A DNA stretch of 64,000 nucleotides, taken from the NCBI GenBank assembly GCA_963920705.1, contig OY987239.1, positions 7,493,871-7,557,870 on the forward strand. The letters are read 5' to 3'. The DNA comes from Odiellus spinosus (taxonomy: Eukaryota; Arthropoda; Arachnida; Opiliones; Phalangiidae). Below the pieces are notes generated by a model. It had not been told where the DNA came from. It made no database searches and saw only the letters and a list, made by a program, of their open reading frames with translations. Numbering within the stretch: the first letter of the stretch is position 1; each line of letters begins with the position of its first letter. The position numbers were made by a program, and so were the translations under genes. Of this stretch, positions 36,648 to 49,765 are shown piece after piece.

Positions 36648-37305
36648 TTTTTCGGCCCTGACGGCGTTATAGTATCTTTTACAACCAACAGATACCAGAG
36701 GCGCCACTTCAGACCAGTGTGACAAAGTAAAATATACATTGTATATCTTTTGCAAACTTTGTAATTTTAGGAATGAATTGAAAGGTCAGAAAGCTCTCCA
36801 AAAACGTCCACATCAAAAAAACTATTTTTCTCAACCATGATATTAGAGAATGGTTCGAAAATATAGAATCACACCATTTTCGAAAAAAGATGTTTTGTAT
36901 CATGGAGTTTAACCTTGAAAGGCATTATTTGTACGGGTTCCGAGACCATGGGGATTTTTAACCTGTTAGCTCCGCCTTCATGAATTTATTACTGATACCG
37001 AGGATATTTTTAGGGCTCGAGGCATTCTTTGCTAGTTAATATTTACGTCAAACCTTCCTTGTAATGGGCGTAAAGGGCAAATCGTTTATCATAACTTAAA
37101 AATGGTAAACTAACAAGGTTTTCTAACGCCCAAAATAAAGAAAAATTATTAATTAAAAGAAAATTTGTCAATTTTTTCTTAGAACTTTCTAATTCGTATA
37201 AATAGCCGATTTCAGGGTTAACAGATAAAATTTTAAGAGACACATCCGTTGGTCTGGAAGTATCGATGATATTTTTGAATCGCCATTTCTCTGTATATAT
37301 CTATA
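36648..37305. other. Unassigned intergenic stretch
   Basis: Short frames only; nothing recognised. Confidence 0.45.
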
Positions 37306-37620
37306 CAAGAATCCATTCAGGTTCCATAAGAATATGGGAGGGCCGCGATTCAATAACCATCCTCCCAAACTTTGTAGCAAAAGTTCGTCCGCTTCGAATC
37401 GATTTTTCAAGTAAATCGCTCCTGACATCTATTATTAACCCGCGCCACTAACGACCTTGACATAATATTTTGGGTAATAAAAATGGAGCCGACCGAAAAA
37501 AGATCTAAGCGTACAAATGTTGCGAAAATTGCAGACGAAATTTGTTACAAAGTTTGGGAGGATGGTACCAGAGGCTAAAGCTATGCGCCTATATTCTTAT
37601 GGAACCTGAATGGATTCTTG
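37306..37620 (+). mobile_element. Family E MITE, copy 3
   Basis: Complete ends; flanks ATCTATA and ATATATA, one mismatch. Confidence 0.86.
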
Positions 37621-37645
37621 ATATATATTTATGCACGATTCACAA

Positions 37646-38113
37646 GGCTCCCAGCGCATAGCCCAGAAAAAATTATAGGTATTATAGGTTTTAAAAGCCA
37701 AAAATATAGGTAATTTATATCAATTTAGAGGACTTTTTATAGGTTTTTAGTTTCGAAAAATAGGGGTTTTATAGGTTCTATAGCCTCTAGACCTGTCCCT
37801 CTGCCTTTGGCACTACTAGCTACTCACGCCCCTCTCGACAGTCTACCTAACCTCTAAAAAATAGAGTAATAATTACCAGTGACCTAGGAGAGGAAACCTT
37901 TCTGCCACAGCTTGGCTTTTTGCAATCATTTGCACTTTTTCAAGCAAAAGTATAATTTTTATAGTTATATAGTTCATTCCTTTCGAATTTTATCACCGAA
38001 ATTGAACAAATTCCCCAAAAAATAGGTATTATAGGTTAAAATGTGAAATTATATGTTTTTATAGGATCACTTCAGAATTATAGGTAATTATAGGTATTAT
38101 AGGTGGTCTGGGA
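37646..38113. mobile_element. Element N, hAT-like, rich in TTATAGGT
   Basis: Ends AAGGCTCCCAG and CTGGGAGCC are inverted, and the flanks GCACGATT and GCACGAAT are an 8-bp duplication with one mismatch. The interior repeats ATTATAGGT many times. Confidence 0.6.
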
Positions 38114-38589
38114 GCCATGCACGAATCTATGCATGTATTTCTAAGCAATGTTATCTTTAAAACTAATCATAGGATCTGGCTTAAGTATGTCATGGTCGAA
38201 TGGGAGTAAATAAATATATTTGTTTAATTTTTTAAGCTTCAGCCGATAAGTATTTGGGGTGGGGTGTACTGTATTTAAAAATAGCGATTTTTCGAAAGAG
38301 ATTCCCCGAAAGAGTTCTCTGAACAGAAATCGAAAGTTAAAGGTATCAAACCCAATCGATATTGTGAAGGCCTTAGGAATAACCACACCTCTTCAGAACG
38401 AAAAAAAAAAAAAAAAAATTAAGACAGACACGGCAAACTACACAAAACAAAAAAAAAAATAAAGCGAAAACTAAAAGAATATAAAATAAAATGACACCTG
38501 GTAGTCACTCGCGTCATCTCATTTCAGTAGGAAGGAAAGGCCCAGCCGTGGCACCATCAGTTTTGATTGTTAAGGGGATGCTCCGTAAA

Positions 38590-40105
38590 CTAGTACACTA
38601 CACCCCCGCCAATCCGTGCGGCTACATCATTTGTCCCTAAAGTGCCGCACGCGAAACCGTGCCCGGAACGGGTAACAAGGCCAAACAACGGGAACCGAAG
38701 AACCCCAGACCAGTGCTCCCGCACACACGTGAGGAGGCTAAGGCAGCAGAAGGAAAGGTATATGGCTTGGCGACCAGAACCCACACAGCAGTGCCATACG
38801 GCCCCAGTAATGTAACCGTGACCCAACAAGACCGACTCAATGGCAGAGGGAGCTGCCAGGGCCCAGTTCGGTCCCTACGAGTCGGCCGGGTGTGGGCGAG
38901 ACGGCCGTGTTCCAATTCGCGGAACTAGGACGGATCCTAGAACTCGGGCCCCCTCACCACGACAAGGATGGAACACTACCCCCACCCTGCGCACGGACAG
39001 GTTGCCGTGGCACCAGGCTTTCATCGACCACCCCGAACTGCCGATAGCTATTACGCTGACTGACAAACACTTGATATGAGGAATGGCATCCCGGACTGCG
39101 CCACAAAGAGGACACGTACCGGGTACTGTGTACATTTCCAAAAATATGGGAAAGACAAGCAGCGGTTGGCAACGCTCTGGACAAGTACAAGTATTCGTAT
39201 AAAATGACCATGGGTTTAAATTTTAGTTGGTAACAAGGCATATCTCGCTGTCTGTTCAGTTCATCCCTCCACTTGTCCTGGGATCGAAGAACAATCGATG
39301 GGTTTTTAAGGTTAACCAAGAACCCGATGATTTTGAGCGTGGTATTCCAACCGTTTCGCCGATGACGTGTTATGCCCTTCGCCCGAAGTTACAAGTAAAC
39401 TTGTTTAACGAGACGGCAGTTGTCCATAAAACGGAGCCTGCCCAGAGACCGCGAGTCCATTGATGGCCGCGTTGGCTGTCACAAATTATTTTCTGAATTC
39501 TGGGTCCGCTATGGTCGGCGCCGAGAAGTTTCTCCAAGACAGAGCACTTTATTCGCGTGTGTAATCGCTGATACCGCCACAGATTCCCAAAATATGGAGT
39601 ACTTATTATAGGAATGGAATCTTTTATGGTTGGTAACACGGTTCAATTTTTCCAACCAGGTTTCGACCAAGGCTATCCAGATAGTCTTCCATTTACGGAA
39701 TCGTGACTTCTGACACCACCTCTATCTCATTTCCATGGATAACAAAAACATAATTTATGTCGTTCTCCGGTTCGAGCCTTACATTTACTAGGGCCCCATT
39801 TTTTAGCATAGGGTCTCGAGATAGAACGCAATCAGCAATGGGGACAATGGGCTGCTCAGTTACAGACCAACGCTACTGGTCACAAACTACGTGGCAACCT
39901 CGCCTAGCATACAGCACAGTCGGATGGCCAAGGAATGCAGCCGGAATAACCGCATCTACGTCAAAAGTAGGCGTCATGGAATGATGAAAACTAGCGCAAC
40001 GGGTCCGCGACTATTCAAACTTGATATTAGATAACTTCGTCGCTAAAAATTCCATAGCAATCGAGATCTCGGATTTCTTAAAGCGTTTCGAGATAGGCGA
40101 CTCCG
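38590..40105 (-). pseudogene. Decayed coding relic, probably a retroelement
   Basis: At 39977-39693 on the minus strand an ATG opens 94 codons with one internal TAG (about codon 35), starting MTPTFDVDAVIPAAF; the related plus-strand copy near 24047 starts MTRTFDADEV. Further along, about 39560-39400, pieces such as QKIICDSQ look like an RNase H stretch (DSQ motif), and at 39130-39090 CPLCG followed by HI and a cysteine resembles the C-terminal zinc knuckle of non-LTR retroelements. The frame is broken many times. Part of the 3' side (38960-39010) is shared with 32130-32220 inside the ionotropic-receptor intron. Element class is an inference. Confidence 0.35.
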
Positions 40106-40122
40106 TGAGAGCCTCACTTTAA

Positions 40123-40550
40123 AGGGAGAATGAAAGGCCAAAACAACCTATTTTTAATCGATTAAGAATGCTAAAATAATGAGAAAAACAATAATATAAC
40201 TCACCAATAATATTTCGTTATTTTATAATCAATTTCCAAAGCTCCGAAACTTGCAGATGCTAAGCCTTGGCTGCCTGATCTAGTCGCCAATCACGAGCGA
40301 GTACGCGTATTTTTTAAAATACGCGTACTCGCTCGTGATTGGTGACAAGAACAGCCGCGAATATTAAAAAAATACGGGTGGTCGTGCTAGCCAGGTTAAT
40401 CGAGCTAGGTAGCCAAGGCTTAGCAACGGAACTTTGGAAATTGATTATAAAATAACGAAATATATTTGGAGAGTTATATTATTGTTTTTCTCATTATATT
40501 AGCATTCTTAATCGATTAAAAATAGGTTGTTTCGGCCTTTCATTCTCCCT
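40123..40550. mobile_element. Family F-related MITE, copy 3
   Basis: 428 bp with the same AGGGAGAATG ends and TTAA on both sides, but different arm sequence. A near-perfect palindrome with 24-bp arms (ATCACGAGCGAGTACG outward) lies at 40291-40341. Confidence 0.82.
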
Positions 40551-41101
40551 TTAAGAAATTTTCAAAATTTCATCATTTTGAAATAAATTTGACAAATGGA
40601 ATGGGGTTAGCTATAAAACTTCATAATTTTTAAATTAAAATAACTGACGTTATATCGAATCCATGACACGTTTGCATAATAAATTTCATTCATTAAATTC
40701 GTTTACGTAGGTGTTTTAATTACCAAATTAGCGTAATGATTCCGAAGGGCTAATTAAAATCTAAATCTCAAAGCTAATAAAATAATTTGAAATATTGACA
40801 CAGATTTACACCGGATAACCTTTCCCTAAATTCAAAAATTCGTTAAATTATTGATCTTATAACGGCTGATGTTTAATATTCGTAAAAAAAAGGGGGATGC
40901 CACGATTAACGCGACCCTGGCCTCGTCGCTAGCGGCTGAATATCTTTTAATATTAAAAAAATCATTAAAAACAAAACACCCCCTGAAGGGCGAATTGGAT
41001 CGCTGGTTAGCATTTGAGACAAAAGCGGTTGGCCTCATTCGAAAATACTTTTTCTTAAAGGGAGAAGTGCTGCGAAATAAATTCAGTCCCAACCTGTTGA
41101 C

Positions 41102-41640
41102 ATATCCATTATCTTCCGTTATTCGTATATTTTCAGATATTTTATTTTAGGATAAATTGTTTGTAACTAAAACAATGAAATTTGTATATTCGTATAATTG
41201 TTAAACGTATAAGGTTTACCCGAAGATAAGCCTTCGCCGCTTTATCTACCAACAAATTACTCGTATTCAAACGTATAACGATGGATAAGAAACATTCGCG
41301 TTTCCAGAATTAGTCTAAAATATAAGAAAAATATTTCAAATTGACTTTTAATTCGAAGAATATAAATAAAACGACGAAACTAAGATTTTAAATCATATTA
41401 TTTTATGGATTATTTTTCACGAAAATAAATTTTGAATTTTTTTATCCGAACGTATAACGCGGATAATATTCTAAGATAAGGCCATTTTTGGATAAAAACG
41501 GATATGGGTTACGTTTTTTACTTTATCTTCGAATAAGTTAACTCGAATGAAAAATAGTCTATGTTTTAATCAAACAGATAATATACATCAAAATTTGGTA
41601 GATTTTATCCAATTAATAAAATTATACGAATTTCGAGCTC
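41102..41640 (-). mobile_element. Family B element, copy 7
   Basis: Almost complete; the last bases of the GGATATCC side are missing. Confidence 0.83.
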
Positions 41641-42250
41641 TCTGAGAGCGAAGCGAGACCATGTTAAGGCCGTTAGGGTGCCATTGTTATAGCCCAAACC
41701 CCTATTAACCTCTATTTCTCCCCATTTTCTAGTAACCGAACAAGGTTTGCGGGCAATTTCCTTTCAGCGATTTTGTCCATGTGACTTACATATGAGGACT
41801 TGTTGTAATATGGTCTTAAAGCGTGCGTCTTTAAAATATTCCACTCAAAATTAATCAATCGTTTTCTCGTAAAGAGTGTTTGAAATTTGCGTTTTTATCC
41901 GGTTTTCAAGGAGAGAAATTTAAATTTTCAGAAAACGGCGTGTTACCCTTTAAAGTTTTAAAAACCTTATACATCCCCCAATGAATTTCCTTCGCCAAGG
42001 ATGATCTCGAGGCATCGAACCGCGACGATGGAGATCGAGGCTTCGATTTATTAATCGATTAATAATCGATTTTTATCGACGTAGGTGTTATCTTTAAATA
42101 CAAGATCAAATACCGTCATTTTTTTAGGTTTAATGATGCGTAACTTTCAAGTTTATGGTTGTTTAACTATGTAGGAATATCAAGAACGAGATTTGACATT
42201 TTATAAACGAAGTATCACGCACAGTGATCTAGATATTCCTTCCATATTAT

Positions 42251-42677
42251 CAGAGGTATATAATAACCCCCTTCGGGATGAAGTATGAAAGCCCCTATAC
42301 TACCAATGCTAAAAATCACGAACAACAAGAGCCCGCTGCTGAATATCTAGGCCACTAGCTCGCGCTGGACTTCTCAATGTCGCTACTCTAGTAAATGGTT
42401 TTTGTATAAACAAGACGGCTCGATTTGTGTTTAGAACTTCCTGTCTCAGGAGTCAGGCTGTCTGTTAAAATGGAGTCGAAGGTTGACTTCAGCTCGCGAG
42501 TTCCGGAAGTGCGCGTAGGGAAAATTTAGTGAGGTTCAAAATGGTGTAACTATTTTTTGGGAGTAAAGCGGTGTGTCGATCCGCCGCGATTTACGCCGGG
42601 CACTTGTTGTTCGTCGATTTTGCCTACCATTCATACTTCCCCCCCCCCCCCCCGAAGGGGGTTATTATATACCTCTG
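42251..42677 (+). mobile_element. Family D MITE, copy 3
   Basis: Complete; about 10 bp longer because of a C run near the right end. Flanks ATATTAT and ATACTAG match only in part. Confidence 0.85.
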
Positions 42678-43093
42678 ATACTAGACAAAAACTACTTGCA
42701 GCTTGACGTTCAGCGTATTGATATCATAAAATAGGAGCTTATTTAGGGAATGTTGCCGTCGACGTCAACAGCTCCGTCATAGCTTGTAAAGCTCATAGCG
42801 CTCCTGAGCACCGAGCATTTATTAAGGTCATTTTATATTATTGAAATTAACTAGTACTTTCGCTACTAAGAATAAATAGCTATCACTTTTCATAGAGCGC
42901 GGTTTTCCGGGTCAATCATTAAGATTAAAGTTTTCTTCGACGACCTCAAATCTGTCTAGGGAGAACTTCGAAAAAAATCTAGTTCAAACCAGAAAATGTT
43001 CGATCCATAAATAAAAAAACCAGTCTTAATGTATTTTTATAATAAAGAGAGAGTGAAATTATGTTCATTCTGGAAAAACTATAAGCATACTTA

Positions 43094-43529
43094 AGCCTCG
43101 TTCACACTTGAAGGCAAAATCGGTTCCAAAACCAGTTCGAAGCGTTTTCCGTTTTCCCTGGTTCACACGCTGACAAGACGGTTCGCGGCCGTTCGCCCCG
43201 GTTCGACCTAAGCCAAGGCTTAGCGCCATTTTAAAAAATGCCCAGAATTTAAAAATTTTAAATAGTTATCTCAAACTAATTAGTAAATCGTGTTTGTAAC
43301 TCGTTGGTTGATAATTTTTGACAGAAAGTATAATTTTAATCGCGTTATTTTAAGATTTATAAGCAAATTTGTCTCCCCGCCTCGTTATTTTCAAAGCGGA
43401 TTGAACCGAAGCGACTTGGCCAAGCTGCTTCCCGAACCAACACGAACTGATTTCTCACGTTGGTTTGATAACCAGTTATAGAAATCGAGCCGCAACGAAG
43501 CGCATTTAGGCCTATGTATGAACGAGGCT
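43094..43529 (+). mobile_element. Family C MITE, copy 1 (PIF/Harbinger-like target)
   Basis: 436 bp with ends AGCCTCGTTCA in inverted repeat and TTA on both sides (43091-43093, 43530-43532). A 3-bp TWA target is known for PIF/Harbinger elements. GC-rich for this window. Confidence 0.82.
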
Positions 43530-43698
43530 TTAGAGCTTCCCCCACCATGTGTCTCATACCAAGTAAAGGAATTCTTACGTACCCATGGACGAAACTGGAA
43601 AGGCACCGTCAGGTATTTGCTAAGCTGATGCGAGCCATATACAAAAATGGGTACTCCACCACAAATACATGTTTTTCAAGGCTTAAAGCAACTGGCTA

Positions 43699-44150
43699 GA
43701 GCTCGGAATTCGTAGAATTTTTATTAATAGGATAAAATCTATTTAATTCTGATGTATATTATCTGTTTGATTAAAAAAATACAATTTTTCATTCGAGTTA
43801 ACTTATTCAAAGATAAACTGTTAAAAAACGTAATCCATATCCGTTTTTATCCAAAAATGGCCTTATCTTAGAATATTATCCGCGTTATACGTTCGGATAA
43901 AAAACAGTCAAAATTTATTTTCGTGAAAAATAACGAATAAAAAAATGATTTAAAATCTTAGTTTCGTCGTTTTATTTATATTCTTCGAATTAAAATTCAA
44001 TTTGAAATATTTTTCTTATATTTTAGACTAATTCTGGAAAGGCGAATGATTCTTATCCATCGTTATACGTTTGAAAACGAGTAATTTGTAGGTAGATAAA
44101 GCGCCAAATGCTTATTTTCGGGTAAACCTTATACATTTAACAATTACACG
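43699..44150 (+). mobile_element. Family B element, copy 8, right end lost
   Basis: It starts after TA and stops inside the CAATTATACG stretch. It lies between the two inverted family C copies. Confidence 0.82.
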
Positions 44151-44311
44151 GGGTGAAGATGTTCTCGTAACATATTTTACGTATAACCAGTTTGAAGCGG
44201 ACCTACAATCGGCTTGAAAATAAGTTTCTACGTGGCGACTATGACTGCGACCTTTCAAAGCAACGAAGGTTTAGAAAAACCGGAGAAAATGTAGTTCAGG
44301 GGTGGGAATAA

Positions 44312-44747
44312 AGCCTCGTTCATACATAGGCCTAAATGCGCTTCGTTGCGGTTCGATTTGTATAACTGGTTATCAAACCAACGTGAGAAATCAGTTCGTG
44401 TTGGTTCGGGAAGCAGCTTGGCCAAGTCGCTTCCGTTCAATCCGCTTTGAAAATAACGAGGCGGGGAGACAAATTTGCTGATAAATCTTAAAATAACGCG
44501 ATTAAAATTATACTTTCTGTTAAATATTATTAACCAACGAGTTACAAACACGATTTACTAATTAGTTTGAGATAACTATTTAAAAATTTTAAATTCTGGG
44601 CATTTTTTAAAACGACGCTAAGCCTTGGCTTAGGTCGAACCGGGGCGAACGGCCGCGAACCGTCTTGTCAGCGTGTGAACCGGGGAATACGGAAAACGCT
44701 TCGAACTGGTTTTGAAACCGATTTTGTATTCAAGTGTGAACGAGGCT
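44312..44747 (-). mobile_element. Family C MITE, copy 2
   Basis: Also 436 bp, inverted relative to copy 1 and nearly identical, with TAA on both sides. Confidence 0.82.
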
Positions 44748-44858
44748 TAAGAGTCCTAGAAAGTAAAAATTTTTTTATACAAGAAGGGAGAGTCCTTCTT
44801 AAAACAAAAACGAAACCAGAAATATTTTTGGGTAATTACAGTCTTCTCTTTCTGTTTG

Positions 44859-44891
<33 letters not shown>
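44859..44891 (+). repeat. Poly-A tract of about 33 bases
   Basis: A pure A run. It could be a retroposed tail, but no element is recognisable upstream. Confidence 0.8.
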
Positions 44892-44893
<2 letters not shown>

Positions 44894-45198
44894 TCTGTTT
44901 TTCTTTAGAGGAGTGTTTTATTATGGCGAAAAGAAAACTCCTTTTAAAATATGCGGGGAGACATACTTTTAATTTCTATTTATATATAGATAAAAAATAT
45001 TTTAACTATTTTACACATTTTTACGTATTTTTCTTTATACTCAGAGGGGAACCCACTACCCTGTGTTTTAAAAGCCAGAAACGCATCTGCAAAGCCTCTA
45101 AATTGACCGCCACGCCCCCGTCTCTTTGTCATACTGGGTCATCTGGTACAACCAAGCTTCGAATGATCACAGAATGACGTAATTTCTATTTACAGCGA

Positions 45199-47755
45199 AA
45201 ATTTTTAATTTCTGTCCCTCTACGGGTTTGAATTTTTAATTTCTGTCCCTCTACGGGTTTGAATTTTTAATTTCTGTCCCTTCACGGGGTTGTATTTTTA
45301 ATTTCTGTCACTCTACGGGGTTGAATTTTTAATTTCTGTCCCTCTACGGGTTTGAATTTTTAATTTCTGTCCCTATACGGGGTTGCATTTTTAATTTCTG
45401 TCCCTCTACTGGTTTGAATTTTTAATTTCTGTCCCTCTACGGGTTTGAATTTTTAATTTCTGTCCCTCTACTGGTTTGAATTTTTAATTTCTGTCCCTTC
45501 ACGGGTTTGAATTTTTAATTTCTGTCCCTCTACTGGTTTGAATTTTTAATTTCTGTCCCTATACGGGGTTGCATTTTTAATTTCTGTCCCTCTACTGGTT
45601 TGAATTTTTAATTTCTGTCCCTCTACGGGTTTGAATTTTTAATTTCTGTCCCTCTACTGGTTTGAATTTTTAATTTCTGTCCCTTCACGGGGTTGAATTT
45701 TTAATTTCTGTCCCTCTACGGGTTTGAATTTTTAATTTCTGTCCCTATACGGGGTTGCATTTTTAATTTCTGTCCCTCTACTGGTTTGAATTTTTAATTT
45801 CTGTCCCTCTACGGGTTTGAATTTTTAATTTCTGTCCCTCTACTGGTTTGAATTTTTAATTTCTGTCCCTTCACGGGTTTGAATTTTTAATTTCTGTCCC
45901 TATACGGGGTTGCATTTTTAATTTCTGTCCCTCTACTGGTTTGAATTTTTAATTTCTGTCCCTCTACGGGTTTGAATTTTTAATTTCTGTCCCTCTACTG
46001 GTTTGAATTTTTAATTTCTGTCCCTTCACGGGTTTGAATTTTTAATTTCTGTCCCTCTACTGGTTTGAATTTTTAATTTCTGTCCCTTCACGGGTTTGAA
46101 TTTTTAATTTCTGTCCCTCTACGGGTTTGAATTTTTAATTTCTGTCCCTCTACGGGTTTGAATTTTTAATTTCTGTCCCTTCACGGGTTTGAATTTTTAA
46201 TTTCTGTCCCTCTACGGGTTTGAATTTTTAATTTCAGTCCCTTCTCGGGGTTGAATTTTTAATTTCTGTCCCTCTACGGGTTTGAATTTTTAATTTCTGT
46301 CCCTCTACGGGTTTGAATTTTTAATTTCTGTCCCTTCAGGAGGTTGAATTTTTAATTTCTGTCCCTTCAGGGGGTTGAATTTTTAATTTCTGTCCCTTCG
46401 CGGGTTTGAATTTTTAATTTCTGTCCCTTCATGAGGTTGAATTTTTAATTTCTGTCCCTTCGCGGGTTTGAATTTTTAATTTCTGTCCCTCTACGGGTTT
46501 GAATTTTTAATTTCTGTCCCTCTACGGGTTTGAATTTTTAATTTATGTCCCTTCACGGGTTTGAATTTTTAATTTCTGTCCCTCTACGGGTTTGAATTTT
46601 TAATTTCTGTCCCTCTACGGGTTTAATTTTTTAATTTCTGTCCCTCTACGGGTTTGAATTTTTAATTTCTGTCCCTCTACGGGTTTGAATTTTTAATTTC
46701 TCTCCCTTCACGGGGTTGAATTTTTAATTTCTGTCCCTCTACGGGTTTGAATTTTTAATTTCTGTCCCTTCACGGGTTTGAATTTTTAATTTCTGTCCCT
46801 CTACGGGTATGAATTTTTAATTTCAATCCCTCTACGGGTTTGAATTTTTAATTTCTGTCCCTCTACGGGTTTGAATTTTTAATTTCTGTCCCTTCACGGG
46901 TTTGAATTTTTAATTTCTGTCCCATCACTGGTTTGAATTTTTAATTTCTGTCCCTCTACGGGTTTGAATTTTTAATTTCTGTCCCTCTACGGGTTTGAAT
47001 TTTTAATTTCTGACCCTTCACGGGTTTGAATTTTTAATTTCTGTCCCTCTACGGGTTTGAATTTTTAATTTCTGTCCCTCTACTGGTTTAAATTTTTAAT
47101 TTCTGTCCCTCTACGGGTTTGAATTTTTAATTTCTGTCCCTCTACGGGTTTGAATTTTTAATTTCTGTCCCTCTACGGGTATGAATTTTTAATTTCTGTC
47201 CCTTCACGGGTTTGAATTTTTAATTTCTGTCCCTCTACGGGTTTGAATTTTTAATTTCTGACCCTTCACGGGTTTGAATTTTTAATTTCTGTCCTTTCAC
47301 GGGTTTGAATTTTTAATTTCTGTCCCTTCACGGGGTTGAATTTTTAATTTCTGTCCCTTCACGGGTTTGAATTTTTAATTTCTGTCCCTTCACGGGTTTG
47401 AATTTTTAATTTCTGTCCCTTCACGGGTTTGAATTTTTAATTTCTGTCCCTTCACGGGTTTGAATTTTTAATTTCTGTCCCTCTACTGGTTTGAATTTTT
47501 AATTTCCGTCCCTCTACGGGTTTGAATTTTTAATTTCTGTCCCTTCACGGGTTTGATTTTTTAATTTCTGTCCCTCTACGTGTATGAATTTTTAATTGCA
47601 ATCCCTCTACTGGTTTGAATTTTTAATTTCTGTCTCTCTACGGGTATGAATTTTTAATTTCTGTCCCTTCACGGGTTTGAATTTTTAATTTCTGTCCCAT
47701 CACGGGTTTTAATTTTTAATTTCTGTCCCATCACGGGTTTGAATTTTTAATTTCT
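45199..47755 (+). repeat. 31-bp satellite, about 82 units
   Basis: Unit core TTTCTGTCCCTCTACGGG plus TTTGAATTTTTAA. Variants (TTCACGG, CTACTGG, ATACGGGG) recur in blocks, as in a higher-order pattern. No coding frame. Confidence 0.96.
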
Positions 47756-48302
47756 AATATTACTTAAATGGATTTTAACTGCGACACGAGTAGTTTTAAA
47801 ATAAATAAATCTCTTTTGGAAACATTGAATAAGCGTGGTGTAAAAATTTTTCTAATAAACTAGTGGGTTGCCCAAAAATGTTTCCTTTTTCTATTTTTTT
47901 TTACGAAAAATTCCTACACAAAGTTATTTTTCAAAACAGAAAAACCAGTCAATTTCCTAAAATTTCTGACTTTTTAAAAGAAAACGCCTTTACTCTAAAA
48001 ATAACTGATAGAATGGAACGAGGAAATTTAAACAAGATCGTATTTTAACGAGAAAAAATCGGCTTCTTCTATCAAGGGCAGTCTTAAATGCACTATGACC
48101 ACTTTAACAAGGATTTTTGTATGAAATAGAAATGAAAAATATACTTATCAAACATGATTATACATTTAAAGTGCATTGACCTTTAAAAATCTAGAGAAAT
48201 AGTATTTAAAACCATCCGAAATATAAAAAGGGAAAGTTTACAGTACAAAACCTTGTAACACCTGGTTTACAGTGGCCAGCCTGAGAATTTTAAATGGGAC
48301 CC
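47756..48302. other. Spacer between the 31-bp and 23-bp satellites
   Basis: AT-rich, a 61-codon frame at 47863 without features; no element recognised. Confidence 0.45.
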
Positions 48303-49746
48303 AAAATTAAGCTTGAGGGGCCCTGAAAAATCAAGCTTGAGGGGCCCTGAAAAATCAAGCTTGAGGGGCCCTGAAAATCAAGCTTGAGGGGCCCTGAAAA
48401 TCAAGCTTGAGGGGTTCTGAAAATCAAGCTTGAGGGGTTCTGAAAATCAAGCTTGAGGGGTTCTGAAAATCAAGCTTGAGGGGTTCTGAAAATCAAGCTT
48501 GAGGGGCCCTGAAAATCAAGCTTGAGGGGCCCTGAAAATCAAGCTTGAGGGGCCCTGAAAATAGACCTTGAGGGGTTCTGAAAATCAAGCTTGAGGGGCC
48601 TTGAAATCAAGCTTGAGGGGCCCTGAAATCAAGCTTGAAGGGCCCTGAAAATCAAGCTTGAAGGGCCCTGAAAATCAAGCTTGAGGGGCCCTGAAAATCA
48701 AGCTTGAGGGGTCCTGAAAATCAAGCTTGAGGGGTCCTGAAAATCAAGCTTGAGGGGCCCTGAAAATCAAGCTTGAGGGGCCCTGAAAATCAAGCTGGAG
48801 GGGCCCTGAAAATCAAGCTGGAGGGGCCCTGAAAATCAAGCTTGAGGGGCCTTGAAATCAAGCTTGAGGGGCCCTGAAAATCAAGCTTGAGGGGCCCTGA
48901 AAATCAAGCTTGTGGGGCCCTGAAAATAGAGCTTGAGGGGTTCTGAAAATCAAGCTTGAGGGGCCTTGAAATCAAGCTTGAGGGGTTCTGAAAATCAAGC
49001 TTGAGGGGTTCTGAAAATCAAGCTTGAGGGGCCCTGAAAATCAAGCTTGAGGGGCCCTGAAAATCAAGCTTGAGGGGCCCTGAAAATCAAGCTTGATGGG
49101 CCCTGAAAATCAAGCTGGAGGGGCCCTGAAAATCAAGCTTGAGGGGCTCGAAATCAAGCTGGAGGGGCCCTGAAATCAAGCTTGAGGGGCCCTGAAAATC
49201 AAGCTTGAGGGGCCCTGAAAATCAAGCTTGAGGGGCCCTGAAAATCAAGCTTGATGGGCCCTGAAAATCAAGCTTGAGGGGCCCTGAAAATCAAGCTTGA
49301 GGGGTCCTGAAAATCAAGCTTGAGGGGTCCTGAAAATCAAGCTTGAGGGGCCCTGAAAATCAAGCTTGAGGGGCCCTGAAAATCAAGCTTGAGGGGCCCT
49401 GAAAATCAAGCTTGAGGGGCCCTGAAAATCAAGCTTGAGGGGCCCTGAAAATCAAGCTTGAGGGGCCCTGAAAATCAAGCTTGAGGGGCCCTGAAAATCA
49501 AGCTTGAGGGGCCCTGAAAATCAAGCTTGAGGGGTCCTGAAAATCAAGCTTGAGGGGTCCTGAAAATCAAGCTTGAGGGGCCCTGAAAATCAAGCTTGAG
49601 GGGCCCTGAAAATCAAGCTTGAGGGGTCCTGAAAATCAAGCTTGAGGGGCCCAGAAAATCAAGCTTGAGGGGCCCAGAAAATCAAGCTTGAGGGGCCCTG
49701 AAAATCAAGCTTGAGGGGCCCTAAAATCAAGCTTGAGGGGCCTCAA
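48303..49746 (+). repeat. 23-bp satellite, about 62 units
   Basis: Unit CAAGCTTGAGGGGCCC plus TGAAAAT; each unit has an AAGCTT site. Variants GGGTTC, GGGTCC and CTGGAGG are clustered. Confidence 0.95.
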
Positions 49747-49765
49747 ATGAATTTTGAAATATCTG

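Larger units (their letters stand above)
40555..43090. other. Non-genic stretches around B copy 7 and D copy 3
   Basis: 40555-41101, 41641-42250 and 42678-43090 show no gene; short frames lack domains. Confidence 0.45.

Noticed and set aside
43290..44551. A pair of homologous small genes in family C
   Set aside because: The frames are identical parts of two 436-bp transposon copies with target duplications.
45199..47755. CRISPR-like array
   Set aside because: Units are directly adjacent with no unique spacers, and the window is eukaryotic.
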